Positions 11,159-21,183 are shown, counted from the first letter of the stretch. The stretch: DNA of 64,000 bases from Porites lobata (GCA_942486035.1 CALNXK010000105.1:405001-469000), one strand, 5' to 3'. Numbers and translations: made by a program. Notes: generated by a model not told the origin, from the letters alone.

Positions 11159-11281
11159 TATTGGCCTATAATAAATCATCTCTTTGCCGTAGTGCCAGCC
11201 TTGTATTCAGTTTGTTTTATTTTACACTGTTAGCATACGTCATTGGCATTTCGTACATCATGTAAGCAGGCGTAATTATCC

Positions 11282-11642
11282 GTTGTTTACCATTTACAAA
11301 ACAAAAGATCCGCAAAATCCGGTTGGAAAGTAAATGGAGCATGACTCATTTGGTCGTTCCAGCGGAAAATTTCCGGGAGCAACGGAACATCTGAAAAGTT
11401 AGTCCTGTTTTTGAGAACGGAATATTCCAAACAGAAATTCGTGTTCCATTACTTCAAAGCCATCTTGGACGCCAGTTTCAGGCCTCCGCAGTCGTTTTCC
11501 GGTAAATGGAACTGGTTCATGCAATTCGTACAAACGGTAAAAGCGATTCCGGGGCGAATTTTACCAGTCTTGAGTTTTACGTACCATTTGCCTAAACCGT
11601 GGACCGACCGGTTTGCCCATCCAGATGTAAATGGTAAACAAC
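11282..11642. mobile_element. Inverted-repeat element, 361 bp
   Basis: GTTGTTTACCATTTACA at the left end is perfectly complementary to the right end (11626-11642). No transposase and no clear target duplication. Non-autonomous. Confidence 0.65.
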
Positions 11643-11734
11643 CATCGATTATCAGTACCTCCAAACCTTATTTTTGCGCTATTTTTGTGGGTTGAAGCAG
11701 GTCATAACGTTTATTGATCATTTCTACTTTCAAT

Positions 11735-11850
11735 GTCCATGGACCAGGTCCATTACAGGGGGTCGATGGACCTGGCCCAGATAAGTGGTCCATAGACCCG
11801 GTCCAAAATGGGGGTCGTCCGTGGACCCCGGGTCCATGTTTTGTCCTCAA
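11735..11850. repeat. GGTCCAT / ATGGACC-rich repeat cluster
   Basis: At least six copies of GGTCCAT, GGACC or their complements occur within about 110 bases, making the stretch locally palindromic. Function unknown. Confidence 0.5.
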
Positions 11851-12060
11851 CCGACAGTTTTGCGTCGAATTTCAGCCCTGTAAGTATTAATATTTCCAAA
11901 ATAGCGACCTTACAAACCAAATTTGGCTATCATTTTCTCGGTTTCTATTTAACGAAAATGCCTCATTTTTGGAATTTGAGTTCAGGTTAAGAGTATTTTT
12001 CAAATAAGCGATCATTTTTTGACTTTATAGCAATTCTAATATTACTTTATACTGGCTCCT

Positions 12061-13497
12061 CTATCCTTTAAACAACAGTTGCATTATCTCTCCGCTGTAC
12101 TCAGAATGGTCTGGGCATTTTTGGTGGCATTTTCCGAAAGAATAGCAAGATACTACATTTTCTTGATCAATTTTCTGCGATGAGGAGGAATTCTTGGGCT
12201 GAAGGGATACATTTTGCATTAAGTAGAATCTGCTGATGGCAGGGGCCCCGAACGAAAACCCCCTCGATGGGGCTGTTGCTGCCCTTGATGCTGTTGTTGT
12301 CTTTGCCGACCGTACAAAGCCACAATAACGATTGTTTGTGGTTTCTGTTTCAGTTTCAATAGTGTAACAAGTATTTTTCAACAAATTCACAGGCCTGTTG
12401 AAGACGACATTAACTTCTCCATGGCTGTCTGAGTCGAGGGTCTCTTTTTGCATAAAAGTCTTACTTTTAATTTGCTTTATCTTTTTGCCCCTTTCAGTGA
12501 TTGATAGACAGACTTGACATGATTCTTGATCTTTACCAGTAACAATCACTACACCTCTCAAGGTTATGTCCCTATTTACTGCAAATGTGAACAGTCCTGT
12601 CTTATCAGACACATCAGACATTGACACACTGGCCTCCTGATCAGGAACCTGAACTTCGCCTGTGTTAAAGGAAGAAAGAGGTTCGTCCGCTGTTCTCCTT
12701 GGAGACAACGAGAACTTGAATCCTCCAGGGATGACAACAGACGTAAACTGTTTAAAAACATCAACAACTTCAGTTAAAAGCAAAATTTCTGTGGGCATAA
12801 CCACATATGAAAACTCACTTGGCGACATCAAAGAAAATCGAAATTGCTGTAAGAGATCTTCACCCATGAAGCTCCGTTTCCAGCCATCCAAGGCCTGAAA
12901 TAAAGTTGTCTCCTGGATACGTGCAGATGATCGTTCGACAAACGAGAGTAAGAGCTCCTGTTTGACATCCAGAAACGACTCATCAGCAACGATCACTTCC
13001 GCGTTATAATCGATGACCTCCCAGCAAGCCTTTTCTATTTCTTCATCGTTGAATTGGCGAGCATAAGTTAGCACATCAAAGGCGTCCAGTGGCTCCATGT
13101 TTCCGTCTAAATACTTGACGCACTCTCTTGCAAGCGAGGGAACGTCGTACATATCAGCAAGACGCCATACTTTAATGGCGCAGTCGATGTCTTCGAAACT
13201 TGCTTCATCGCAATAGATGAAACGCAGGAAGCGAAGAAAAACGTCTGGATCACAGTCAGTGATGTTTACACTATCGCCGCTTTCAGCCAGATCGCCGTAA
13301 AACATTGTAAAAAAGACTGGGCTGCTAACGGCGAGCACATACTTATGAGCAGGAATCGTTGAAATCGTTGCTTCGCTATTGACGCTCGAGAAGGCAAATT
13401 TGATGTCACTAAGAAGAGGATTTTTGAACATGTGTTTACTTTCCAAGACCGAAGCTGTTTTTGTTTGCCACCTGTCCTGTGATTTAGGTGAAGCCAT
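12061..13497 (-). CDS. BTB-BACK-PHR protein, gene 3, with a BACK deletion
   Basis: Single exon. An in-frame ATG exists at 13525-13527, but I prefer the ATG at 13495-13497 because it gives MASPKSQDRWQTK, aligned with the paralogues (478 residues). BTB about 20-125 (IPAHKYVLAVSSPVF), BACK, then a PHR-like region with VVFNRPVNL and NTCYTIET. Compared with gene 2, 16 residues are missing from BACK directly after LFQALDGW (an in-frame 48-base deletion). The PHR insert is Thr/Ser/Ala-rich with a GFSFGAP segment. The C-terminus carries GKCHQKCPDHS, matching the Cys/His segment of gene 2. Probable cullin-3 adaptor. The deletion may weaken cullin or dimer contacts, which is inference. Confidence 0.85.
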   Translation of the reverse strand: MASPKSQDRWQTKTASVLESKHMFKNPLLSDIKFAFSSVNSEATISTIPAHKYVLAVSSPVFFTMFYGDLAESGDSVNITDCDPDVFLRFLRFIYCDEASFEDIDCAIKVWRLADMYDVPSLARECVKYLDGNMEPLDAFDVLTYARQFNDEEIEKACWEVIDYNAEVIVADESFLDVKQELLLSFVERSSARIQETTLFQALDGWKRSFMGEDLLQQFRFSLMSPSEFSYVVMPTEILLLTEVVDVFKQFTSVVIPGGFKFSLSPRRTADEPLSSFNTGEVQVPDQEASVSMSDVSDKTGLFTFAVNRDITLRGVVIVTGKDQESCQVCLSITERGKKIKQIKSKTFMQKETLDSDSHGEVNVVFNRPVNLLKNTCYTIETETETTNNRYCGFVRSAKTTTASRAATAPSRGFSFGAPAISRFYLMQNVSLQPKNSSSSQKIDQENVVSCYSFGKCHQKCPDHSEYSGEIMQLLFKG

Positions 13498-13591
13498 TTT
13501 CTGGATGTGAAAGCTTTGCTGGGCCAAGCGACAGTGAAAGCTCGTTATCTAATAAGCCAGCGAATGGATCGTCAAGAGTAACCTGAGTAAT

Positions 13592-13626
13592 ATCGTTCCC
13601 AGGGCCCTCACGTTTGGGGGAACCGA
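13592..13626 (-). promoter_or_regulatory. Upstream block shared by BTB genes 2 and 3
   Basis: ATCGTTCCCAGGGCCCTC followed by GAACCGA lies about 95 bases upstream of the gene 3 start. A very similar block lies at 7632-7670, about 119 bases upstream of gene 2. Retention between diverged paralogues suggests a core promoter or 5'-UTR element. It ends exactly where the Ginger-like element begins. Confidence 0.45.
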
Positions 13627-14641
13627 TGTCACAGCGTTTTGGGCATCCCCGCGTTTTGGGCATCCCCATTCCCATATCCCTAGCGTTTTGGGTATCCCCT
13701 TCTCATATTACTGCAGCGTTTTGGGCATCCCCCGGTACCCTCCCGGGATGCCCAAATCCCTAGCGTTTTGGGCATCCCCTCCAAAACAATTTGGGATTTC
13801 GCGGAAAAATCGAAAACCTTTTAGAGATGGATTTCGCTAAATATACAAATCTGTTCCGGTATCTTAAAAATAAGGTTTATCCGGAAGGCTTTAAAAAACA
13901 GGACAAAACAATTCTTAGAAAATTCGCCAAAAAGTTTGAGTATGACTCAAAATTAGAGTCCTTGTTCTACGTGGCCAAGGAGAAGGATGGCACAGCGCTT
14001 CGACGTCTTGTTATCGCCGAGGAAGATAAAGCGAGGGTCTTCGAAGAGTGCCACTGATGATTTGAGGCCTCAGTAATTGTGTGACAGCCTTTCCTGTATC
14101 AAGTAGCGCTGCGGGGTTAAGTTGTACAGGCCTCAAATGTCATGAATACTATGAGTGCAACACCGCAAAACGCAGTTTTATTCATGTTTGCCTTTTGATT
14201 CCTTTGTTTAGTATTCTTGTTTTTGGCTGTTTGGAATTAGACGATCGCAGCTGCCGGCGATTGCGGCATTGCTCGCTTGTGAACAGTTCTATTAAATAAA
14301 ATTGAAAGCTTTGCAAACAATGAAGTGTTGTGCATCGAAGCGATGTTATGCGGTTGTAAATTTCAGTTTCGTCATGTTTTGAGCCAACGTTTACTGCCTA
14401 TGGGTTTTTTTCTGCGCAATTAACCCGGCAAAAAGAGTCGGACGATATAATTCTAACATGCATCTACACTATTTAGCCGTAAATTCGTGATTAACAATCC
14501 CGACTTTTCCCCAGTCTGAAATAATTTAGGCAAAGTCGAAGTGATCAGCGTTTTGGGCATCCCCCACCGGGGATGCCCAAAACGCTAGGGATATGGGAAT
14601 GGGGATGCCCAAAACGCGGGGATGCCCAAAACGCTGTGACA
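13627..14641. mobile_element. Ginger-like DNA transposon, 1,015 bp, deletion derivative
   Basis: Terminal inverted repeats of about 72 bp (13627-13698 and 14570-14641, one mismatch) start TGTCACAGCG and consist of repeated AGCGTTTTGGGCATCCCC units. The flanks carry an exact 4-bp duplication, CCGA (13623-13626 and 14642-14645). The inside encodes a truncated gypsy-type integrase N-terminal segment. TGT...ACA ends, short target duplications and a gypsy-like integrase are the published hallmarks of Ginger elements. It lies immediately upstream of BTB gene 3 and interrupts a conserved upstream block. Confidence 0.75.
13827..14057 (+). CDS. Truncated integrase-like ORF inside the Ginger-like element
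   Basis: The preferred ATG at 13827 gives MDFAKYTNLFRYLKNKVYPE and so on, 76 residues, ending RLVIAEEDKARVFEECH followed by TGA. This resembles the region before and at the first His of the HHCC (H2C2) zinc finger of gypsy/Ginger integrases (KRBA2-like and GIN-like proteins), with its KNKVYPEG motif and L-[VI]-I-x-EEDK-x-R-[VI]-F-E-E-C-H. The second His, the Cys pair and the DDE core are absent, so it cannot be an active integrase. It may be a residual first exon or a decoy fragment. An AATAAA-type signal occurs near 14293. Confidence 0.55.
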   Translation: MDFAKYTNLFRYLKNKVYPEGFKKQDKTILRKFAKKFEYDSKLESLFYVAKEKDGTALRRLVIAEEDKARVFEECH

Positions 14642-14649
14642 CCGACGTT

Positions 14650-14815
14650 ACAGTGATATGGCCCCATTCCCAAAACCCTAATGATATGGGCATCCCCTTC
14701 TCATATTGCCTTAGCGATTTGGGTTAGGGTTAGAGTTACAGGGGATGCCCATATCGCTACGATTTTGGGAATGAGGATGCCCAAAACGCTGGGATGCCCA
14801 TATCGCCGAGCGTGA
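14650..14815. repeat. Diverged second cluster of the Ginger terminal sub-repeat
   Basis: Beyond the right target duplication lie further degenerate copies of the GGGATGCCCAAAACGCT and ATATGGGCATCCCC unit in both orientations. This suggests an older insertion of the same family at or near this site. Confidence 0.6.
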
Positions 14816-15840
14816 AATAAACAAATAGCTACCGACTGAAGAATCAAAAATCCATAAGCTCTTCCACGCGGACGTCTCGTAAAGGAATCTTCCTTTCTTT
14901 AGGGAGGATTGCTGCGTGATGTTTTTTTACGAGGCCAAATCAGCTCAAGAAACATAAACCGGCAATCTCTCTCTGTCTTCTCCCAATTCCAATCTAAGTT
15001 GCCTCTACTGAATCTTGTCGACAAGAGATCTGGGTACGAGATTAAATGGGGTCGTTTAATTTTTACACCATTACACTACGGTAATTCCTCCAATGGTGTT
15101 CAATTATAATTCACTTATTTCTTGCCCTGCCAACAAACTGTACGATTTTCACAGAATAGGATAATCTGGTATAACAGCTACACGAACAGTTTCATGAAGT
15201 TAATAAAATGCTTGACTCGTCGTTTCGTGCTATCCTTTTGTCACATCGTTGAGTCACGTTCTTGCTTCCTTTTGTCAATCCTTCTGCAATTTTCTAGTTT
15301 CCTAGTTTCGATTCAAGTCATACCTGGGGAAACATCGGTCACACTTAAAAAGTCGACTTTACCTAAGTAAAACGTTTGTAGTGCGTATTGCATGCTTCAT
15401 GCTATCAAATTATTAAAAATGAATTGTTCCTAAGAGCCTTTCAGCAACTTTAGTACTGGTTCGGTGAAAATATTTATGGAAAGAATTAGTACGCTCTCAC
15501 AGAAAGACTGGCCTCTTAACTTCAGCTTTGAATTCCATCATAGTGGCAGATTCACCTCACATTTTGAGTTGACAAATAAGTAAGGGATATTTGCACGTCT
15601 TGTTTGCCAATTTCGTTACTCTCGTGATCATAACAAGATCACTAAATCAAAGCCAGAAATCCGTCATTCAATTTTAAGTATGACACAATCGACCATAAAA
15701 GAAACATGAGTGACTGAGCACCAATTGGCTTAGCTTCCTAACCGATGCCTATCCGGCGCTGATGACTTCCGTGTCATGCACTGCTTTGTTTTAAACTGGA
15801 TCGTTTGACTCGCAGGATCCGTCATTTTAGACTTAAGAGG

Positions 15841-17250
15841 ATGGCTTCAACACAAGCAGAAGTAAGATGGCAAACAAAACGAAGAACTTTTATGGAAAGA
15901 AACGAGTATATGTGGAACAAATCTCTTATGAGCGACGTTAAGTTTGCCTTTCCTAACAAGGGTGACACGAGCACCTACAAAATCATTCCCGCACATAAGT
16001 ATGTTCTTGCTGTTGGAAGCCCAGTATTCTATGCTATGTTTTACGGTGGCATGGCGGAGGTGAGAGACATCATAGAAATTACTGATTCTGATCCAGACAG
16101 TTTCCTTCATTTTTTGCGATTTCTTTATTGCGACGAAGCGAATTTCGTAGAAGTAGTTTCTGCTATTAAAGTGTGGTATCTTGCCGAAAAATATGACGTG
16201 CCATCGCTTTCAAGAGCGTGTGTAAATTTTTTGGATGGAAACATGGATCCACTGAGAGCTTTTGATATTATACCTTATGCACGAACATTCGGGTATGAAG
16301 GTCTAGAAGAGGCATGCTGGGAAGTGATTGAATACAACGCAGAAGTGATAGCCGACGACGAGACTTTTCTTGATATCGAACACGAGTTTGTAGTTTCATT
16401 TCTCGAGCGATCGCATCTCGTTATTACGGAAGTAGATTTGTTTAACGCCGTGGATCGCTGGGCCGCAAAGCAATGCGAAGACGAAGGCATGAAGGTCGAT
16501 GGACCAACTAAAAGGTCTGTGCTAGGAGACAGTTTGGTGCAGCAGATTCGATTTTCCTCAATGTCACCCAAGGAATTTTCCGATGTGGTCTTACCTAAAA
16601 ACATCTTAACACAGGAAGAAATTATCTTCGTGTTTAAAAGTTTCTATAGTGATTACGTAGATGTCGAAGATGTTGCTGCTCCCATGTTCGAATTTCGCGG
16701 TCCAAGGACGAGCAGTGCACCCATGCTGTCCTTTACGTTCTCTCTGAATCCTTTGTTAAGGACAAGTTGGCAGTATGTCTTTGAATCAGCAATGTTGTCC
16801 TTCGAAGTCAGTAGGCCCATACTTTTATGTGGTTTCCAGTTCCTTTTCAACCCCACGGCTACATCCGGGTGTGTCAGCGTAACAATGTGGCGGCAGGGCG
16901 TAAAGATGAAACAACTTATTGCCAAATCTCGTCCTGACACATGGAACACCGACTCTTCTCATGGACAAAACAAGGTGTTTTTAAACAGGCCATTTACCGT
17001 GAAAGCTAAGACTTGCTACACCATTGAACTGCTTGGGGCATCGAGCCATTCACCAAGTTATTATGTGACAAACGATTCCTCAGGGTTTGATACCTACCCA
17101 GATCAGAAAGATATAACAACAGATGAAAACTATGATGTAACTCTTAAATTTTGTGAAGGATTACGTGTTGACGAAATTTCCTTAAATCGTCCATATTTTG
17201 GACATATAGAAAGGGTGCTATTTACTGAAAAAGATTGTTCTCTTGAGTAG
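15841..17250 (+). CDS. BTB-BACK-PHR protein, gene 4 (full-length relative of gene 1)
   Basis: Single exon, 469 residues from the ATG at 15841 (MASTQAEVRWQTK). The frame is open upstream without an ATG, and a TCGCAG splice-acceptor-like site lies 26 bases before the start. BTB about 20-130 (IIPAHKYVLAVGSPVF), BACK about 135-245 (CWEVIEYNAEVI, FSSMSPKEFSDVV), PHR-like 275-465 with CVSVTMWRQGVKMKQL, FLNRPFTV and CYTIELLGASS. The C-terminal segment has FCEGL in place of the Cys/His tail of genes 2 and 3. Predicted cullin-3 adaptor. From 16380 onward it is a recent duplicate of 1-871 plus flank. Confidence 0.88.
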   Translation: MASTQAEVRWQTKRRTFMERNEYMWNKSLMSDVKFAFPNKGDTSTYKIIPAHKYVLAVGSPVFYAMFYGGMAEVRDIIEITDSDPDSFLHFLRFLYCDEANFVEVVSAIKVWYLAEKYDVPSLSRACVNFLDGNMDPLRAFDIIPYARTFGYEGLEEACWEVIEYNAEVIADDETFLDIEHEFVVSFLERSHLVITEVDLFNAVDRWAAKQCEDEGMKVDGPTKRSVLGDSLVQQIRFSSMSPKEFSDVVLPKNILTQEEIIFVFKSFYSDYVDVEDVAAPMFEFRGPRTSSAPMLSFTFSLNPLLRTSWQYVFESAMLSFEVSRPILLCGFQFLFNPTATSGCVSVTMWRQGVKMKQLIAKSRPDTWNTDSSHGQNKVFLNRPFTVKAKTCYTIELLGASSHSPSYYVTNDSSGFDTYPDQKDITTDENYDVTLKFCEGLRVDEISLNRPYFGHIERVLFTEKDCSLE

Positions 17251-19743
17251 AGTAAAAATAGCCTAGGTAGCCTGTGTAGGGAGCGTTTCCTCGCGAGGTT
17301 CATCTAGAAAACTGGGACAAGAGCAAAAAAAAAAAATGAATGACGGCGGAGGGGGAGGGAAATGAAGGAACCTCCTTCTTCCTCTTCTCCCCTCCCCTCC
17401 CCCTTCAACCTTTTTTTTTGCTTCCGGTCTAACTTTCGCGCAATAACTCGATTGGAAACGCTTGCTACGCAGGCTATAGCCTGGGTAGCAAGCGTTCCCG
17501 CGCGAGTTCGTGGCGGCAGAAATTCTACCTTGGCCAGTATAACAATGTCCCTCAAACAAACCTTGCAAAGGTAAACCAAGATCAAAATGCTTGAATATTT
17601 TTTTTATAGACATTGGTGATTAAAACTAGCCTAATTAATTTTTAAATTTAGGAGTTTTTAATAATCAAAGACTGGAAGAAATGATTTTTCGATCAAATAG
17701 CTTTCTCTATCTCGTGGTGCGATTTTCCAAGAAACTTCACCGGAAATGGACTGTTAAAACTGTCATTGTAATTTCTATCGTTAGTTTTCAAATGACGTCA
17801 CTAAAACTGTCGATCCTACTCCTGAGATTTTACTTTCATGATGTATTAGAGCACCTGAAAACTAATTTTCATACAGATTTGCGCTTCAAAAGGGTTCTTG
17901 GTTTTGTGACGCTTGCTTTTGCGTGCGAAGCGGCACCAGCATGGCGTCTCCGTGCAAATCTCTATAAATTTGGGTAAAACGTTTCTTCGAATATCTCGTA
18001 TACGAAATATTCCTCTGACCTGAATCTTTGCGCCGGTCTTTGCATTTTTTTGCCACCTCTTTCATTTCTCAGATTCTGGACTTAATCTGTTGAACGGTTT
18101 TGAATTTTAATTTGATCTATTTTGAAAGGTGTGACACTGAAAACCAGCAATATGCCCGAAAGACACATCAACATTGCAACAATCTTCTAAGGTTTATACT
18201 CCTACGGACAACGAACTTTTCGTTGATTCGTTAAATAAACAATCTCAGAAATATTTCCACGTTTCCCTGTCTTTTGTGTAAAACTATGTTTCAGCAGATC
18301 AAGAGGTCACGAGAAGTATTAGAAATGAAAACACGAACAGAAGAACAGAACCTCTTAATGCAACAGAGAAGAAAGCGTTCCACATGCAAAACAACATTTC
18401 TCGTAATATCCTCCAAACGATCAGCGTTATTGACAAATAAATGACGGAGAAAACTATATATATAAAAAATTAACTGTCGGCAGTACAGGCGAATTTTTTG
18501 GACTTTTTTTATAGGTGCTTTGATCCGGTCCATTAAAGTTCAGTATAAACTGACCAAACCATGAACGCAGCATTCGAGAAAACAGAAAAGGTGTTCCATT
18601 TGAAGTTACAGTACATTTAAACTACTGATACTGGGAACTATCCAAGGCTTTTGACAGCAACCTAGAACTCTGGATTACGCCACGTTTATTGTTCTTGTGC
18701 CGGTTGAATTGATTTACATTTACAAACTTTGCGAGAGCTATGTTCGCTAACCCATTTAAGGCAATAGGTAAGCTGTCCCGATGGTTTTTTTCTCAGTTTG
18801 AACGTGCGGTATTTTGACCGAAGAAGTTCCGCTTTTCCGACAACGTTTTTTATTTAGGTCGATTCCTCAAGGCAACTAGAGCTTTTACTGTTCTGGCTTT
18901 ACAACTAAAAGGGTCTAGGAAGAGTTGAATTCCCCTAATAGGTCTTTATAGCAGATAAAAGGGATGAAAATAAATCCCCTGTTTACATTCAACAACTGAA
19001 CTGAGCAAAGCATATTATCTACTGAATCTCGGCTGGGTAGTAGTCTCAATATTTTACTTTAACGACGAAGGTTGTCTCAACTTAATTCTCATCCACTTTC
19101 ATTTTCATTTTCGAGATTTTCGTGATAGTCAGCACAAAAGTCAAGTTTACGAAATTTGCAAGGATAAATAAATACCGTATGCCGACCTAGCACAATCTCA
19201 AGTACATCTAGAATTGAAAGAAACACGAAGTGGTAGTCTGTTTACCTAACTAACTTTTAGTCCACTTCTATACGATAAGTAGACTTGCCTACAAGTCGAG
19301 CTCAAATTTTTTCACGAGCGCGAAGCGCGAGCGGTAGATTTCTTATGTTTGCTGTGGCAACAGCGAGCGAGAGGGCCAGGGCTGAGATGAGAGCTCGCTA
19401 GGCCAACTACCGGAACCGGAAATGAGAAGCGAAGGACTTTGAGAAAGTCTATCCCATAAGCAATGATTTGGATAAATTAAACAAAGGACAAGGCCCTTGT
19501 TACAGATTGACTTTGCAAGCTCTATCGGATATTTAAATCATGTTGTCTGATATACTCTAAACAGTCCATAAAATCGGACATCTAAGGCGTAACTGGTGAC
19601 GTATATTTACCCGCTAACAAGTGTCTTAAACTTAAACGTGACTTGCTACACGTCATCTGTTGGAACTTCCTGGCTACAACTATTCGACGTTCGTGTTTAA
19701 TAGTTCCGTTTTCACTATCGCAGGTTCGCGTTAAAAGACAAGC
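17251..19743. other. Intergenic region between BTB genes 4 and 5
   Basis: Positions 17251-17831 are the duplicated 3' flank of gene 4 with the MITE insertion. The remainder shows no recognised gene. A GCGCGAAGCGCGAG-type palindromic repeat occurs at about 19318, again near 46580. Confidence 0.5.
17268..17476. mobile_element. TAGCCTG-family MITE inserted after duplication, 209 bp
   Basis: Ends TAGCCTGTGTAG...CTACGCAGGCTA, flanked by TAGCCTAGG (17259-17267) and TAGCCTGGG (17477-17485), a 9-bp target duplication with one difference. The paralogous position at 880-888 has a single TAGCCTGGG and no element, a natural empty site. The core has long purine and pyrimidine tracts. Confidence 0.85.
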
Positions 19744-21183
19744 ATGGCGGTTAACGAAGAAGAAAGGTGGCAAGCAAAGAAATCAACGGTGCTGGAAAGA
19801 AACAGTTTTATGTTCAAGAATTCTTTGATGAGTGACATCAAGTTTGTCTTTCCTAACGACACGATCATTCCGGCACATAAGTACGTCCTAGCCATCAGTA
19901 GTTCGGTGTTTTTTTCGATGTTTTACAGCGATGAAACTGAAAGCAGGAATACTATAGAAATCACCGACTGTGATGCAGCTTTCTTCCTGAATTTTTTGCG
20001 CTTTATATACACCGATGAAGTATATTTCGAAAACGTTGACTGTGCTATGAAAGTGTGGAATATAGCTGAAAAGTATGACGTTCCTTTGCTTGCAAGAGAG
20101 TGTGTGATGTTTATAGACGGAAACATGAATCCAGCTCAGTCCATTGATGTTTTGCGACATGCCCGCGAGGTCAACGAGAAAACTCTGGAAACGGCTTGCT
20201 GGGAAATGATTGATCACAATGCGGAAACAATTTCTGAAGATGAATGTTTTCTTAGGATCGAAAAGGAGTTTTTGCTTTCGTTCATCGAACGATCGTCCTT
20301 GCACATCGAGGAAACACAGTTATTCCACGCCATAAATCGCTGGGCCGTTCAGAGATGTAAAGAAAACAACTTGGCATGTGATGGACCAAACAAAAGGTCG
20401 GTTTTGGGAGAGGATGTGTTGAAAAACGTACGATTTTCTTTGATGCTACCAAATCAGTTTACCGATCAGGTGGTCCCTAAAAACATCTTAACAAATGAAG
20501 AGGTTATCCAAGAGTTTGTACGTTTCAGTCAAGACTACTCAGAAATTACAAGGGCAGCGAGTTTCTGCACCCGCTATTGTAGAATTGCCGGTGATTCCTT
20601 GAACTTACAGACGGGCGTGCAGCTATCTCACACGCTTACCCTAAAAGCCAGCAAGCCTGTCCTTCTGTGCGGGTTACAATTCGTTTTTGAAGATTCTAAA
20701 GAAACAGAAGGTCACCTCAGTCTTGTTTTATGGCGGCAAGGGGTTAAGATTAAACACCTTACTGCCAAATCTCAGGCTGGATCCTGGAACACTGGCTGGT
20801 CATTTTTTGGTGAAAACAAAGTGTTTTTCAACAGGCCAATTTCTTTGGACGAAGATACTTGTTACACGATTGAACTGTTAGGGGCATCAAGTCGTTCAAC
20901 AAAGTACTACGTTAGATGCAGCAATACCACAGGAATAACGCAAAGAGCTTCAAGCGACCACTACTCAAGACCCACAAACTCTTCCCGCTCAACCGATGTA
21001 ACATTTAAGTTCTGTGGAGGGTTATTCAAAGATCATATTCCAGAAAATCCATATTTCGGACTGATAAGTAAGGTGTTGTTTCAAGATTTTTCCACTAAAC
21101 AACTGTCATCGTCAGAAGATGACATTTACAGTGTCTCGGAGGATTTGTACGAAGAATACCTCCCACATGGAGTCTCGGACTAA
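19744..21183 (+). CDS. BTB-BACK-PHR protein, gene 5
   Basis: Single exon, 479 residues from the ATG at 19744 (MAVNEEERWQAKK), 20 bases after a TCGCAG acceptor-like site. BTB about 20-125 (IIPAHKYVLAISSSVF), BACK about 130-240 (CWEMIDHNAETI, then FSLMLPNQFTDQVV; the usual Ser-Pro is Leu-Pro), PHR-like 270-445 (FFNRPISL, CYTIELLGASSRS). It belongs to the gene 1/4 subfamily (FCGGL near the end) but is clearly older than that duplication. A unique acidic tail, SSSEDDIYSVSEDLYEEY, follows the PHR region. Predicted cullin-3 adaptor. Confidence 0.88.
   Translation: MAVNEEERWQAKKSTVLERNSFMFKNSLMSDIKFVFPNDTIIPAHKYVLAISSSVFFSMFYSDETESRNTIEITDCDAAFFLNFLRFIYTDEVYFENVDCAMKVWNIAEKYDVPLLARECVMFIDGNMNPAQSIDVLRHAREVNEKTLETACWEMIDHNAETISEDECFLRIEKEFLLSFIERSSLHIEETQLFHAINRWAVQRCKENNLACDGPNKRSVLGEDVLKNVRFSLMLPNQFTDQVVPKNILTNEEVIQEFVRFSQDYSEITRAASFCTRYCRIAGDSLNLQTGVQLSHTLTLKASKPVLLCGLQFVFEDSKETEGHLSLVLWRQGVKIKHLTAKSQAGSWNTGWSFFGENKVFFNRPISLDEDTCYTIELLGASSRSTKYYVRCSNTTGITQRASSDHYSRPTNSSRSTDVTFKFCGGLFKDHIPENPYFGLISKVLFQDFSTKQLSSSEDDIYSVSEDLYEEYLPHGVSD

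Larger units (their letters stand above)
7514..12060. other. Intergenic region between BTB genes 2 and 3 (transposon debris)
   Basis: No intact gene. It holds, in order, a 39-bp block shared with the upstream region of gene 3 (7632-7670), a G/C hairpin (8655-8699), a LINE reverse-transcriptase fragment (9450-9697, -), a MITE (9864-9945), another MITE (10357-10484), a Penelope-like GIY-YIG fragment (10575-10985, +) with a hairpin/GAAA motif after it, an inverted-repeat element (11282-11642) and a GGTCCAT-rich stretch (11735-11850). Confidence 0.6.

Noticed and set aside
13498..13527. Earlier ATG of BTB gene 3 (MAQQSFHIQK)
   Set aside because: Possible, but all paralogues start at the following MAS/MAV-x-RWQ position and a CCAG acceptor-like site lies between.
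14715..14735. GGGTTAGGGTTAG as interstitial telomere
   Set aside because: Only two units in a diverged transposon end; too short.
15805..15840. N-terminal extension of BTB gene 4 (TRRIRHFRLKR)
   Set aside because: No ATG upstream in frame; the frame starts from TTG and crosses an acceptor-like CGCAG, so it is 5' UTR or intron.
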